Positions 49,726-59,389 of a stretch of 64,000 bases of DNA are shown piece by piece. Location: assembly GCF_028278985.1 (NCBI RefSeq), contig NZ_JANQTA010000002.1, forward strand, positions 1-64,000, read 5' to 3'. The notes under the pieces were generated by a model. That model was not told the origin of the DNA and searched no databases. It saw only the letters and a program-made list of their open reading frames with translations. Position 1 is the stretch's first letter; each line of letters begins with the position of its first letter. Both the position numbers and the translations under genes were made by a program. The DNA is from Candidatus Nitrosopumilus sp. GTDB lineage: Archaea; Thermoproteota; Nitrososphaeria; Nitrososphaerales; Nitrosopumilaceae.

Positions 49726-51075
49726 GTGGACATCTTTGGAAACTCTCAACCGAATGTAATACCCCTAGAGTTAACTGAAAACCAATTTCAAATTTATAAC
49801 AAAATTTCTAGAAATTATGAGCACTCTTTTCTCTTTGAATCATTAACTGGTCCCGAAGTTTTGGCTGAGACATCAGTGATGGGATTTGATCCTAAAAAAA
49901 TCATCAAAGGGTATTCAGATAGAATAGAAATCATTTCAAAAGACAAAACAGAAACAATCCAAACAGATGATCCATTCTCTGAAATTAAAAAATTGTTAAA
50001 GAAATCAGGTGATCAAAGTTATCGATATCTTGGAGGAGCAGTAGGAGTTGTTAATTATGATGCAATCAGATTAGTAGAAAATATTCCTGATTCAAATTCT
50101 TCAATTCAACCACTAATGGAATTTGGAATATATGATGATGGAATACTGTATGATAATGTACACAAAAAATTATTTTATTTTTATTATGATGAGAATCGAT
50201 TTGAACAATTCAAAATATCTGAAGATGAATTTAGTGATTATAAAGCAACAGAGGCCATCCCAAATTCAGATAATGAAGAATTTGCAGAAATGGTAAACAA
50301 GGCAAAAAAATACATTCATGATGGAGATATATTCCAAGTAGTACTCTCAAGAAAATTTGCTTTTGAATCATCAGGAGACGATTTGACATTATACAAAACT
50401 TTGAGAAAACTAAATCCTTCACCATACATGTATCATTTGAAACAAAACCAAAAAACTATCATAGGTGCATCTCCAGAAATGCTAGTTCGTATAACAAATG
50501 ATAAAGTGGAAACATTCCCAATTGCAGGAACAAGAAAAATCACTGATGATGAAGAGAAGAACAAAAGATTTGCCGAAGAGTTACTTAATGACGAAAAAGA
50601 GTTAGCAGAGCATACAATGTTAGTAGATTTAGGAAGAAATGATATTGGAAGAGTATGCAAATTTGGTACAGTCCACCCTGAATCCTTAATGCAAATCAAG
50701 CGATTTAGTCATGTTCAGCATATTGTTACTCACGTAGTAGGCAATTTAGCCTCAAAAAATGACATGTTTGATGCCTTTAAGGCAGTTTTTCCTGCAGGTA
50801 CTGTTTCAGGCGCACCAAAAGTAAGAGCCATGGAAATAATTGATGAATTAGAAAACGAAGCAAGAGGACCATATGCTGGAGCCGTTGGATATTTTTCATA
50901 CAATGGATGCTGTGATTTTGCAATTGCCATAAGAAGTATTTTCATTGAAGATGGTAAGGGATTTGTTCAATCAGGAGCAGGAATTGTTTCAGATTCAATT
51001 GCAGAAAATGAATTCAAAGAAACAGAACACAAAGCAGGGGCAATGCTTCAAGCATTAAAGGAGGCATCAAATTGA
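49726..51075 (+). CDS. trpE: Anthranilate synthase component I
   Basis: A 449-residue chorismate-using enzyme of tryptophan synthesis. The feedback-like motif HSFLFESLTGPEVLAETSVMGF sits at about residue 25; the catalytic part contains DGDIFQVVLSRKF, FPIAGTRKI, HTMLVDLGRNDIGRV and PAGTVSGAPKVRAMEI. GTG start. It works with trpG, which overlaps it by 4 nt. An ATG at 49722 is out of frame. Confidence 0.96.
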   Translation: MDIFGNSQPNVIPLELTENQFQIYNKISRNYEHSFLFESLTGPEVLAETSVMGFDPKKIIKGYSDRIEIISKDKTETIQTDDPFSEIKKLLKKSGDQSYRYLGGAVGVVNYDAIRLVENIPDSNSSIQPLMEFGIYDDGILYDNVHKKLFYFYYDENRFEQFKISEDEFSDYKATEAIPNSDNEEFAEMVNKAKKYIHDGDIFQVVLSRKFAFESSGDDLTLYKTLRKLNPSPYMYHLKQNQKTIIGASPEMLVRITNDKVETFPIAGTRKITDDEEKNKRFAEELLNDEKELAEHTMLVDLGRNDIGRVCKFGTVHPESLMQIKRFSHVQHIVTHVVGNLASKNDMFDAFKAVFPAGTVSGAPKVRAMEIIDELENEARGPYAGAVGYFSYNGCCDFAIAIRSIFIEDGKGFVQSGAGIVSDSIAENEFKETEHKAGAMLQALKEASN

Positions 51076-51662
51076 AATTTTTAATCATTGATAATTACGA
51101 TTCATTTGTTTTCAATATCGCTCAATATTTGGGGGAAATTGATGTGGATTCAGATGTAATACGAAATGACAAAATTACATTAGATGAAATCAAAAAATCA
51201 AATTACGATGCAATTATAATTTCTCCAGGTCCTGGAACGCCTGAAGATAAAAAATACTTTGGAGTTTGTAGTGATGTAATCAAAGACATGGGAAAAGAAA
51301 CACCAATTCTTGGAGTTTGCTTAGGACATCAAGGTATCATTCATGCATTTGGAGGTAAAGTGACAAATGCAGGATGTGTTAGACATGGGAAAACAAGCCC
51401 AGTAAACCATGAAAATTCTGAATTATTCAAAGATGTAAAGAATCCATTTAGAGCAACTAGATATCATAGCTTAGTAGGTGACAAAACAATAATCCCAGAC
51501 ATTCTAGAAGTTACAGCAACTGCAGCAGATGATGGAGAAATAATGGCAATAAGACATAAAGAATTTCTAATTGAAGGAGTTCAATTTCATCCAGAATCAA
51601 TTATGACTGAAGATGGAAAAAAGATTTTAGAGAATTTTGTAAATCAGGTGAAAAGTAAATGA
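51072..51662 (+). CDS. trpG: Anthranilate synthase component II (glutamine amidotransferase)
   Basis: A class I GATase of 196 residues supplying ammonia to TrpE. Nucleophile Cys in ILGVCLGHQGIIHAFGG, oxyanion motif SPGPGTPEDKK, and catalytic His/Glu in VQFHPESIMTEDG. Overlaps trpE and trpD by 4 nt each. Confidence 0.95.
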   Translation: MKFLIIDNYDSFVFNIAQYLGEIDVDSDVIRNDKITLDEIKKSNYDAIIISPGPGTPEDKKYFGVCSDVIKDMGKETPILGVCLGHQGIIHAFGGKVTNAGCVRHGKTSPVNHENSELFKDVKNPFRATRYHSLVGDKTIIPDILEVTATAADDGEIMAIRHKEFLIEGVQFHPESIMTEDGKKILENFVNQVKSK

Positions 51663-52699
51663 TTGCAGAAATAATTTCAAAGTTACAAAATAAAACAGAT
51701 CTTACATACGATGAGATTAACAATGCCATGACAGACATTCTTTCTGGAAATACAACCCTAGAAGAAAATATGGAGTTTTTGTCAAATCTTACTGAAAAAG
51801 GAGAAACAGATGACGAGTTACTCGGTATGCTTGATAAAATGCAGGAATTATCACTAAAAATTGAGCCTAAAACAGACGGAACCATCATTGACATGTGTGG
51901 AACAGGAGGAGACAAACTTCAGACATTCAATATCTCAACTACAGCATCATTTGTGGTAGCTGCTGCAGGAGGTAAAGTTGCAAAACATGGAAATCGTTCT
52001 AGTTCAGGGGTTTCAGGTAGTGCAGATATTTTCGAATATTTTGGATATGACTTAAATCAAGAACCAGTAAAAATTGCCGAAACTCTAGAAAAACACAATA
52101 TTTGCTTCATGTTTGCACAGAAATTCCATCCAGCTATGAAACATGTTGGACCAGCAAGAAAGCAATTAGGAAAAAGAACAGCATTCAATCTTTTAGGACC
52201 ACTGTCAAATCCTGCAAATGTAAAAAACCAACTAGTCGGAGTTTTTTCAATTGAGTATCTTGATAGGCTTCCTGCCATACTAAAAAGAAAAGGAGCTGAA
52301 AATATCATGACAGTTCGTTCTGATGATGGAATGGATGAATTTTCAACTAGTTCAACTAATAGAGTATGCATTCTAAGAGATGATAAAGTCCTGATGAACG
52401 CAATTGAACCAGAAGTAGTTGGATTGCACAAATCTAATCTCAAAGATATTCAAATTAAAACAAAAGAAGACGCAATTGGTTCATTTGTTGGAGTATTAAA
52501 CAACACAGCAAATAAAGCAATGATTGAAACATGTGCATTAAATGCAGCAGGGGGATTGATTGTATCTAACAAGACTACAAACTTTGAAGAAGCAGTTGAA
52601 ATGGCATTAAATACAATTGATAGTGGAGCAGCATTCAAATTGTTAGAGAATTTTGTTCAAGATACAGGAGACATTTCAAAATTAAAGGAGATTGCATAA
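51659..52699 (+). CDS. trpD: Anthranilate phosphoribosyltransferase
   Basis: A 346-residue enzyme transferring phosphoribose from PRPP to anthranilate. PRPP-site glycine motif MCGTGGDKLQTFNISTTASF, KHGNRSSSGVSGSAD, and ARKQLGKRTAFNLLGPLSNPA are present. Shares one base with trpC. Confidence 0.96.
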   Translation: MIAEIISKLQNKTDLTYDEINNAMTDILSGNTTLEENMEFLSNLTEKGETDDELLGMLDKMQELSLKIEPKTDGTIIDMCGTGGDKLQTFNISTTASFVVAAAGGKVAKHGNRSSSGVSGSADIFEYFGYDLNQEPVKIAETLEKHNICFMFAQKFHPAMKHVGPARKQLGKRTAFNLLGPLSNPANVKNQLVGVFSIEYLDRLPAILKRKGAENIMTVRSDDGMDEFSTSSTNRVCILRDDKVLMNAIEPEVVGLHKSNLKDIQIKTKEDAIGSFVGVLNNTANKAMIETCALNAAGGLIVSNKTTNFEEAVEMALNTIDSGAAFKLLENFVQDTGDISKLKEIA

Positions 52700-53475
52700 T
52701 GGCTGAAAATATTTTAAAAAAATTAGTTAACAACTCTCAAACAGCAATAGATGATGGAACATATGATGTAGATGTTAATCTTGAAAAGTCTAGTAAAGAC
52801 TTTGTTCAAATTATCAATTCAAATCCCCATCCAACTCTGTTAACTGAAATCAAATTTTCATCACCATCATTAGGGAAAATCAGGACAATTTCCGACCCGG
52901 CAAGCGTAGCAAAACAGATGATTTCTGGAGGCTCAAAAGCTCTCTCAATTCTAACCCAACCACATTTGTTCAACGGATCACCAGAATATTTTATCAAAGT
53001 TAGAGGGGCAGTTGATGTTCCACTATTAATGAAAGACATCATGATTGATAAAATCCAAATTGATGCTGCTGAAAAAATAGGTGCAGATTACATGTTGCTA
53101 ATTCAATCATTATTTGATAATGGATTTCTAGATGAAATTGACGAGTTTATAGACTATGGACACAAAAAAGGATTAAAGATATTACTTGAAGTTCATACTG
53201 AAAATGAATTCAAAAATGCATTAGAAACAAATGCAGATCTAATTGGAATCAATAACAGGAACTTGGATACTTTGGAGATTGATCTTAAAACTACTGAAAA
53301 AGTTCTTGAAAATTTTGATGGTTCTCGTCCAATCTTATCTGAAAGTGGAATTGAAACACCAGAAGACATACAGTATTTGAAAAAATGTGGTGCCAAAGCA
53401 TTCTTGATAGGATCAAGCATTATGAAAAGTGACAACATTGAAGAACAAGTAAGGAGATTGGTGAAAGCATATTGA
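52699..53475 (+). CDS. trpC: Indole-3-glycerol-phosphate synthase
   Basis: A TIM barrel of 258 residues. Catalytic Lys in [14 protein letters not shown], Glu in [10 protein letters not shown], and the phosphate-binding end [29 protein letters not shown]. It is monofunctional: no TrpF domain is fused, and no trpF lies in the operon. Overlaps trpB by 4 nt. Confidence 0.94.
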   Translation: MAENILKKLVNNSQTAIDDGTYDVDVNLEKSSKDFVQIINSNPHPTLLTEIKFSSPSLGKIRTISDPASVAKQMISGGSKALSILTQPHLFNGSPEYFIKVRGAVDVPLLMKDIMIDKIQIDAAEKIGADYMLLIQSLFDNGFLDEIDEFIDYGHKKGLKILLEVHTENEFKNALETNADLIGINNRNLDTLEIDLKTTEKVLENFDGSRPILSESGIETPEDIQYLKKCGAKAFLIGSSIMKSDNIEEQVRRLVKAY

Positions 53476-54659
53476 AATATCCTAAAAATGGTAAATTTGG
53501 AGAATTTGGAGGAAAATTTATTCCAGAAACACTTGTTCCAGCTGTTGAGGAATTAGAAGAAAATTATTTGAAATTCAAAAACAATAAAGAATTCAAAAAA
53601 GAATTAGACTATTATCTCAAAGTTTATGCTGGAAGACCCACTCCATTATACTATGCAAAAAATCTCTCAGAAAAATTAGGTGGTGCAAGAATCTATCTAA
53701 AAAGAGAAGATTTGCTTCATGGAGGAGCACATAAAATCAACAATACGTTAGGTCAGGCCCTTTTAGCAAAAAAAATGAAAAAGAAGAGAATCATTGCTGA
53801 AACAGGAGCTGGACAACATGGAGTAGCAACAGCAATGGCATGTGCTGCACTTGGAATGAAGGCCGAAGTATACATGGGATACAAAGACACCATTCGTCAA
53901 AAACTCAATGTGTTTAGAATGAATTTACTTGGTTCACAAGTACATCCGGTAAAATCAGGCTCAAAAACCCTCAAAGATGCAATTAACGAGGCAATAAGGG
54001 ATTGGATTACCAATGTTGAAACAACATACTATCTTCTAGGTTCAGCTGTTGGACCTCATCCATATCCTGTTATGGTTAGAGATTTTCAAAGTGTTATTGG
54101 AAATGAAATAAAATCACAAATGAAAAAAATTAACAGAACTCCAGATAATGTTATTGCTTGTGTTGGAGGAGGTTCAAATGCAATCGGAACATTTTATCCA
54201 CTAGTAGATACTAATGCAGAAATCATCGGAGTAGAAGCTGCTGGACATGGAATAAAATCAAATAAACATTCTGCAACATTATCTGCAGGAAGTAAAGGAG
54301 TTCTTCATGGAATGATGACATATTTGTTACAAGATGATGAAGGTCAAATTACTGAGACACATAGTATTTCAGCAGGATTAGATTATCCAGGTGTAGGACC
54401 TGAACATTCTTACTTTAAAGATACAAAACGTGTAAAATATCATGCAGCAACAGACACGGAAGTTATTGATGCATTTTTGATGTTAACTAGAACAGAAGGA
54501 ATCATTCCAGCATTAGAATCAGCACATGCAATTGCAGAAGCTATCAAAGTTGCAAAGAAAGGAAAAAAATCAGAATCAATCGTTGTTACACTTTCTGGAA
54601 GAGGAGATAAAGACGTCGAAGAAGTGCAAAATTATTTGAATAAAAATGTCAAGGATTAA
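53472..54659 (+). CDS. trpB: Tryptophan synthase beta chain
   Basis: A PLP enzyme of 395 residues (TrpB1 type). PLP-lysine motif [34 protein letters not shown], the phosphate-binding [14 protein letters not shown], and GPEHSYFKD are all present. Condenses indole with serine; its partner TrpA is encoded by the next gene, which overlaps it by 14 nt. Confidence 0.97.
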   Translation: MKYPKNGKFGEFGGKFIPETLVPAVEELEENYLKFKNNKEFKKELDYYLKVYAGRPTPLYYAKNLSEKLGGARIYLKREDLLHGGAHKINNTLGQALLAKKMKKKRIIAETGAGQHGVATAMACAALGMKAEVYMGYKDTIRQKLNVFRMNLLGSQVHPVKSGSKTLKDAINEAIRDWITNVETTYYLLGSAVGPHPYPVMVRDFQSVIGNEIKSQMKKINRTPDNVIACVGGGSNAIGTFYPLVDTNAEIIGVEAAGHGIKSNKHSATLSAGSKGVLHGMMTYLLQDDEGQITETHSISAGLDYPGVGPEHSYFKDTKRVKYHAATDTEVIDAFLMLTRTEGIIPALESAHAIAEAIKVAKKGKKSESIVVTLSGRGDKDVEEVQNYLNKNVKD

Positions 54660-55446
54660 AGAAAAATTTACAGAGCTAAATGCAAGAAATCAAAAAGCTT
54701 TGATTTCCTATATCATGACAGGATATCCAAATGAAAAATCAACACTTGCAACTGTAAGAGGATTGGTTAAAGGAGGAGTAGATATTATTGAATTAGGATT
54801 TCCATTTTCAGATCCTCTAGCAGATGGTCCTGTAATCCAAAATGCAAGCACAATTTCACTTGAAAAAGGCACAAAAATTAGTAAATTCTTCAACATTGTC
54901 AAAAAAATCAGAAAAGAGACAGATATTCCGCTTGTATTGATGACATATACCAATATTCTATATCACAAAGGATTTTCAAAATTCATCACTGATGCAAAAA
55001 AAGCTGGTATTGACGGATTCATTCTACCTGACATGTCCATTGAAGAATCAAAAGAATATCTTAAAGCCACAAAAAATTATGCCGATACAATATTCTTAAT
55101 CTCACCAAACACCAACAAAACAAGAATAGATAAAATTGCAAAAGCATCTTCGGGATTTTTGTATCTTGTTGCGGTGTTTGGAACAACCGGAGTAAAAACT
55201 GGAATTAAAAAATACACGTTAGATGCAATCAAAAAAGTCAAAAAACAAACTAAAGGGAAAATTCCAGTGGGGATTGGTTTTGGTGTTTCAACACCAGAAG
55301 ATGTTAAAAAATACATCAAAGCAGGGGCAGATGCAGTGATTGTTGGTAGCGCATATTTGAAATTAATAGAAAAAACCCCAGAAAAACAATTAGAGTCAAA
55401 AATTTCATCATTTACAAAACAACTTAAAAAAGAAACAATACTCTAA
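54646..55446 (+). CDS. trpA: Tryptophan synthase alpha chain
   Basis: A TIM barrel of 266 residues that releases indole. Catalytic Glu in [20 protein letters not shown], Asp in [11 protein letters not shown], and the C-terminal [29 protein letters not shown] are visible. Last gene of trpEGDCBA; a bulged hairpin follows at 55455-55527. Confidence 0.96.
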   Translation: MSRIKEKFTELNARNQKALISYIMTGYPNEKSTLATVRGLVKGGVDIIELGFPFSDPLADGPVIQNASTISLEKGTKISKFFNIVKKIRKETDIPLVLMTYTNILYHKGFSKFITDAKKAGIDGFILPDMSIEESKEYLKATKNYADTIFLISPNTNKTRIDKIAKASSGFLYLVAVFGTTGVKTGIKKYTLDAIKKVKKQTKGKIPVGIGFGVSTPEDVKKYIKAGADAVIVGSAYLKLIEKTPEKQLESKISSFTKQLKKETIL

Positions 55447-55454
55447 TCAACCCG

Positions 55455-55527
55455 TCTAAGAAAGGTGGTTGGGTATACAGACTGTATTACGGGGAACTCT
55501 ATTTCCGCAATAACCACCATTTCTAGA
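55455..55527 (+). ncRNA. Bulged long hairpin after the trp operon
   Basis: A 15-bp arm with two single-A bulges: TCT (55455-55457), AGAAA and GGTGGTT (55459-55470) pair with AACCACC (55512-55518), TTTCT (55520-55524) and AGA (55525-55527). Inside, GGAA/TTCC (55493/55503) forms a small stem-loop. It starts 9 nt after the trpA stop. It may end or stabilise the trp transcript, or be an independent RNA; no T-run follows. Confidence 0.5.
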
Positions 55528-55631
55528 TGTTCTCAATAAAGTATAGTATATGAAAAATAAAAAAATGATGTTTAGGATTCCTAAAGTACGTTAAAAAATT
55601 TCAAAATAATTTTACATTTGTAAAGATCGTA

Positions 55632-56459
55632 TTAGAAAATAGAGAGTCTAGAACGAATCAAAAATACACTTGAAATTAAGCCAACACTCAAAATTCCAAC
55701 TGCAAGAAAACCAAATTCAGGGATCACATGAGTTCCCATGATTTTGATTTGTTTTGCATGTGGCTCAATTGGGATGATTAATTTCAAGCCTGAAGATGTT
55801 TCTTCAGTTTCAAAATCAGTCATGGTCCCATCAACCCATACTGCATTAGGGTTTTCAATTAGTTCTGAGGGTAAGACAAGAGTGATTTGATCATTTAGAG
55901 TATCTCCAGAAATAGTAAAGGTCACAGTACTTTCATCAGGATTGATGTGAACGGCACGTTGAAGATTAGTATCCAGAATGTACTTTACTTCAAAACCCAA
56001 CCCATCTTCAGTATAACCTGAACCTACACCATCAATGGATTGAACACTACCTGAATCCTCGACAACATGCACGATTCCAAACATGTATGGATGAATAATA
56101 CAGTAATAGTAGAAATCCCCAAGTTCATCAAATTTTTGAGTGAATGATTTTCCAGCAGTAAAGAAACCACTATCAATAACTCCATCCTCAACAAACTCAC
56201 CAGATTTGTAACTTTCTTCAGTTACAGTAGTTACAGTATGAAATGCAGTGTCTGCATTATGCCATTCCACAGTGTCACCAGGATGTACAGTAATTATTCC
56301 CGTTGTCACACCTGTGGATTTTTCTGACCAGAAGAACGGAGCACCAGGGTCTGATGCACCAGAAGGAATGATAATTTCATACTTTTCAGCAAATGCAACA
56401 CCATCAAAGACAAATGCAAGTGAGAATAAAATTGCCAGACCCAACAAAAATGAGCGCAT
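55632..56459 (-). CDS. Cupredoxin (plastocyanin-like) with PEFG-CTERM-type anchor
   Basis: A 275-residue exported blue-copper protein. Signal peptide (LLGLAILFSLAFVFDGVAFAE), then a cupredoxin domain with ligands His in TAFHTVTTVTE and the Cys-His-Met set in FYYYCIIHPYMFGIVHV. A beta-rich second domain follows, and the end is IPEFGFLAVGILSVGLISSVFLIRSRLS, i.e. IPEFG, membrane helix and Arg. This matches the PEFG-CTERM sorting signal of thaumarchaea. Such copper proteins probably serve as electron carriers in ammonia oxidation, which depends on copper; the link for this gene is inferred. Confidence 0.88.
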   Translation of the reverse strand: MRSFLLGLAILFSLAFVFDGVAFAEKYEIIIPSGASDPGAPFFWSEKSTGVTTGIITVHPGDTVEWHNADTAFHTVTTVTEESYKSGEFVEDGVIDSGFFTAGKSFTQKFDELGDFYYYCIIHPYMFGIVHVVEDSGSVQSIDGVGSGYTEDGLGFEVKYILDTNLQRAVHINPDESTVTFTISGDTLNDQITLVLPSELIENPNAVWVDGTMTDFETEETSSGLKLIIPIEPHAKQIKIMGTHVIPEFGFLAVGILSVGLISSVFLIRSRLSIF

Positions 56460-56536
56460 AATCTAATTGAGCATCACCTCTATTTCAATCTCATGATCGA
56501 CAAAACATACAAAAACCAGACATTCGTTTCATTAAT

Positions 56537-58135
56537 GTGCAGACGAAGTTTATTTTTGTCACAGGCGGTGTTATGTCTGGCCTTGGAAAGGGTGTTACAA
56601 CTTCATCGATTGCAAAATTATTACAATTAGCAGATCAAAAAGTTTCTTGTATCAAAATAGATCCGTATCTAAATTATGATGCAGGAACAATGAATCCAGT
56701 TGCTCATGGTGAAGTCTTTGTTACTGAAGACGGAGGCGAATGTGATATGGATATTGGAAATTATGAAAGATTTCTGAATCAAAATATTGCTAAAAGTCAC
56801 AACATTACAACTGCACAAGTATATTCTTCAGTTATTGATGCTGAAAGAAAGGGCGAATACCTGGGTGCATGTGTGCAAATAATTCCTCATGTCACAGATG
56901 AAATTAAAAACAGAATCAGAAGTATTGCAGAAAATGAAGAATTAGATTTTCTGATTGTAGAGTGTGGTGGAACTGTAGGAGATATTGAATCACTTCCATT
57001 TTTAGAAGCATTGAGGCAGATGAGAGTAGAAGAAGGACCAGAAGGAGTGATTTTTGTTCATGTTACATTGGCACCGTCACTTGATGTTGTAGGGGAACAA
57101 AAAACCAAACCAACACAACATAGTGTTCAAGAATTACGAAGAATTGGTATTCAACCTGATTTTCTTGCAGTTAGATGTACTTTACCTTTAGAAGAAAAAA
57201 CAAAAAAGAAGATTGCCATGTTCACAAATGTCACTACAAAGGATGTTCTTTCATGTCATGATGCAAAATCAATTTTCGAAGTTCCACAGATTCTATATGA
57301 TCAGGGAATTATGGATGCGATATTTACCAAATTCAACAAAGTAGGAATGGTCAATGCCTCAGCAAATTGGGACAAATGGAATAAAATTGCTGAAAACATG
57401 GTAAACCACGAAGACCAAAAAGTCAAGATTGCAATGGTTGGAAAATATGTGACATTGGCTGATAGTTATGTCAGTGTAAATCATGCTTTAAAGCACGCAG
57501 GAGCACAAATTGGAAAGTCAGTTGATATTGATTGGATAGATTCAGAATCCATTTCTGATTATAGTGTTCTCTCAAAATATGATGGAATTCTTGTTCCTGG
57601 AGGTTTTGGTACAAGAGGCTCAGAAGGAATCATTCAAACTGCTAATTTTGCCAGAGAAAACAACATACCTTATCTTGGCATATGTTTTGGATTTCAACTA
57701 GCAGCTGTAGCATTTGGAAGAAGTGTCTTAAAATTAGAAGACGCAAACTCTACTGAAATTAATGCCGACACTAAAGCACCAATTGTAGATTTACTACCCG
57801 AACAAAAAGATGTTTCAGATATGGGCGGATCATTAAGGTTGGGAGCTAACGACATACAGATTAAAGAAAACTCTAATGCACAAAAAATCTACAATTCAAA
57901 TTCAATTAGTAAACGTCACAGACACAGATATGAAATCAACAAAGAATTCATTCCAGAATTTGAAAAGAATGGTTTGATATTTTCTGCAGAAAGTGACAAT
58001 GGAAAAAGAATGGAGATGTTAGAAATTCCAGAACACAAATTCTATTTGGGAGTTCAATTCCATCCAGAATTCAACAGTAGACCAGGATTTCCAGAAGAAT
58101 CATTTGCTGCGTTTGTTAAAGCAGCCTCTGAGTAA
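56537..58135 (+). CDS. pyrG: CTP synthase
   Basis: A 532-residue enzyme that aminates UTP. Synthetase domain starts TKFIFVTGGVMSGLGKGVTTSS with the P-loop, and contains the DPYLNYDAGTMNP motif. The GATase domain contains the nucleophile Cys in YLGICFGFQLA and HPEFNSRPG near the end. Start is a GTG at 56537; the ATG at 56535 is in another frame. Confidence 0.97.
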   Translation: MQTKFIFVTGGVMSGLGKGVTTSSIAKLLQLADQKVSCIKIDPYLNYDAGTMNPVAHGEVFVTEDGGECDMDIGNYERFLNQNIAKSHNITTAQVYSSVIDAERKGEYLGACVQIIPHVTDEIKNRIRSIAENEELDFLIVECGGTVGDIESLPFLEALRQMRVEEGPEGVIFVHVTLAPSLDVVGEQKTKPTQHSVQELRRIGIQPDFLAVRCTLPLEEKTKKKIAMFTNVTTKDVLSCHDAKSIFEVPQILYDQGIMDAIFTKFNKVGMVNASANWDKWNKIAENMVNHEDQKVKIAMVGKYVTLADSYVSVNHALKHAGAQIGKSVDIDWIDSESISDYSVLSKYDGILVPGGFGTRGSEGIIQTANFARENNIPYLGICFGFQLAAVAFGRSVLKLEDANSTEINADTKAPIVDLLPEQKDVSDMGGSLRLGANDIQIKENSNAQKIYNSNSISKRHRHRYEINKEFIPEFEKNGLIFSAESDNGKRMEMLEIPEHKFYLGVQFHPEFNSRPGFPEESFAAFVKAASE

Positions 58136-58199
58136 AATCCCAAGATTGGGAAATTTCAAAATAGCGTAAATAGCTTACAAAAACAGCTAATGTAATCAG

Positions 58200-58352
58200 A
58201 TGACAGTATGCAAAGAGTGTGGGAAGGAGTTCACTTTAGGAGTAAAAGATTGCTGCTCTGAAGAATGTTTTAAGAAAAATATCAAGGAAAGATCAATCAA
58301 AGCAACAAGAGAAGACAAGTCACATACTACTAATTTTTCAAAAACAGAATAG
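58200..58352 (+). CDS. 50-residue zinc-binding microprotein
   Basis: MTVCKECGKEFTLGVKDCCS then EECF, giving CxxC and CCxxxC, a zinc ribbon, followed by a basic tail. It ends 1 nt before the end of the convergent NAD kinase gene. Not recognised further. Confidence 0.7.
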   Translation: MTVCKECGKEFTLGVKDCCSEECFKKNIKERSIKATREDKSHTTNFSKTE

Positions 58353-59351
58353 TTACTCTAGTTTGGAAATTTCATAAATTTTTTGTCGAGCATCACGAAT
58401 AGACACTTTCTTTTTGACATATCCTTTTTTTAATAAATGGCTAAGAGCCAATCTTACTGTTCTGTCAGGCAATAGAGTTTTGTTTGCAAGATCTTTTTGT
58501 GTTAATGCACCCTCATATTCCAGAGTTTTCAGTAAAAGTTTTGAGCTTGGAGGCATGCTAAGTAATTCTTCAGCAAGATGAACTTTTTTGGCTAATGCAG
58601 AGATTGCAGTAGAGTCTTTTTTTAATCGAATAATTTTTGCAGGAGGTAAAAATTGGGTACACTCAACGGTTTTGTTTACCTTGTATCTATCCAAGCCATC
58701 AAGAACTACTTCACAATGCAATCGAGCAGATATATCATCAATTTCAATAGAACTCTCATTTGAGACAATAATAGGACGTCTTGTCACATCTAGAGAGTTT
58801 ACAGATATAATTTCAAAAACTGCAGAATCTTGAAAGAGTACAGGTCCACCAGCAGACATAGAGTATGCAGAAGAACCAATAGGAGTAGAAACAATAACTC
58901 CATCACTGTTATCGTGCCAAACTTCTTCGCCATTAACACGTAAAGTATGTTCCATCAACATGGCACTCTTTGATGAAAAAACTGCAACGTCATTCAATAC
59001 AGGATAAACATTCTTGCCATCAATTTTAACTCCCAATCGAGGAACTTCTTCTATAGTGAAATTTTGTTTTTTGAGAATATTAACAAAAGACGAGAATTCT
59101 CTTAATTCAATTTGTGCCAAGAAGCCACTGGCTTCTCCTTCATTAATTCCTAAAACAGGTGATGTAGAATCAAATGTTCTGTGAAAATAATTTCTAACAC
59201 CCTTATCTCCACCCAAGACAATGATACAGTCTGCTTGTTTACTCTTTGATTTAGTAATTGTAAATGATTTGATGTCATTTTCATCAAGAATTTTTTTAAT
59301 TGTTTTTGCTGCGTTATCTGCAGTACCTGAACCATAGATTCCTATTTGCAT
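58353..59351 (-). CDS. NAD kinase-like protein fused to a C-terminal winged helix
   Basis: Residues 1-260 are an ATP-NAD kinase: VLGGDKGVRNYF (GGD at 47-49, the usual GGDG changed to GGDKG), LNDVAVFSS and DGVIVSTPIGSSAYSMSAGGPVL. Residues ~272-332 form a winged helix (SSKLLLKTLEYEGALTQKDLANKTLLPDRTVRLALSHLLKKGYV). NAD kinases do not normally carry a DNA-binding domain, so this may be a NADP-linked regulator or a self-controlling enzyme. Catalytic Asp residues are kept. Confidence 0.85.
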   Translation of the reverse strand: MQIGIYGSGTADNAAKTIKKILDENDIKSFTITKSKSKQADCIIVLGGDKGVRNYFHRTFDSTSPVLGINEGEASGFLAQIELREFSSFVNILKKQNFTIEEVPRLGVKIDGKNVYPVLNDVAVFSSKSAMLMEHTLRVNGEEVWHDNSDGVIVSTPIGSSAYSMSAGGPVLFQDSAVFEIISVNSLDVTRRPIIVSNESSIEIDDISARLHCEVVLDGLDRYKVNKTVECTQFLPPAKIIRLKKDSTAISALAKKVHLAEELLSMPPSSKLLLKTLEYEGALTQKDLANKTLLPDRTVRLALSHLLKKGYVKKKVSIRDARQKIYEISKLE

Positions 59352-59389
59352 AGTTGAAACAAACTCTCAGTACAATAAAAGAATACTCT

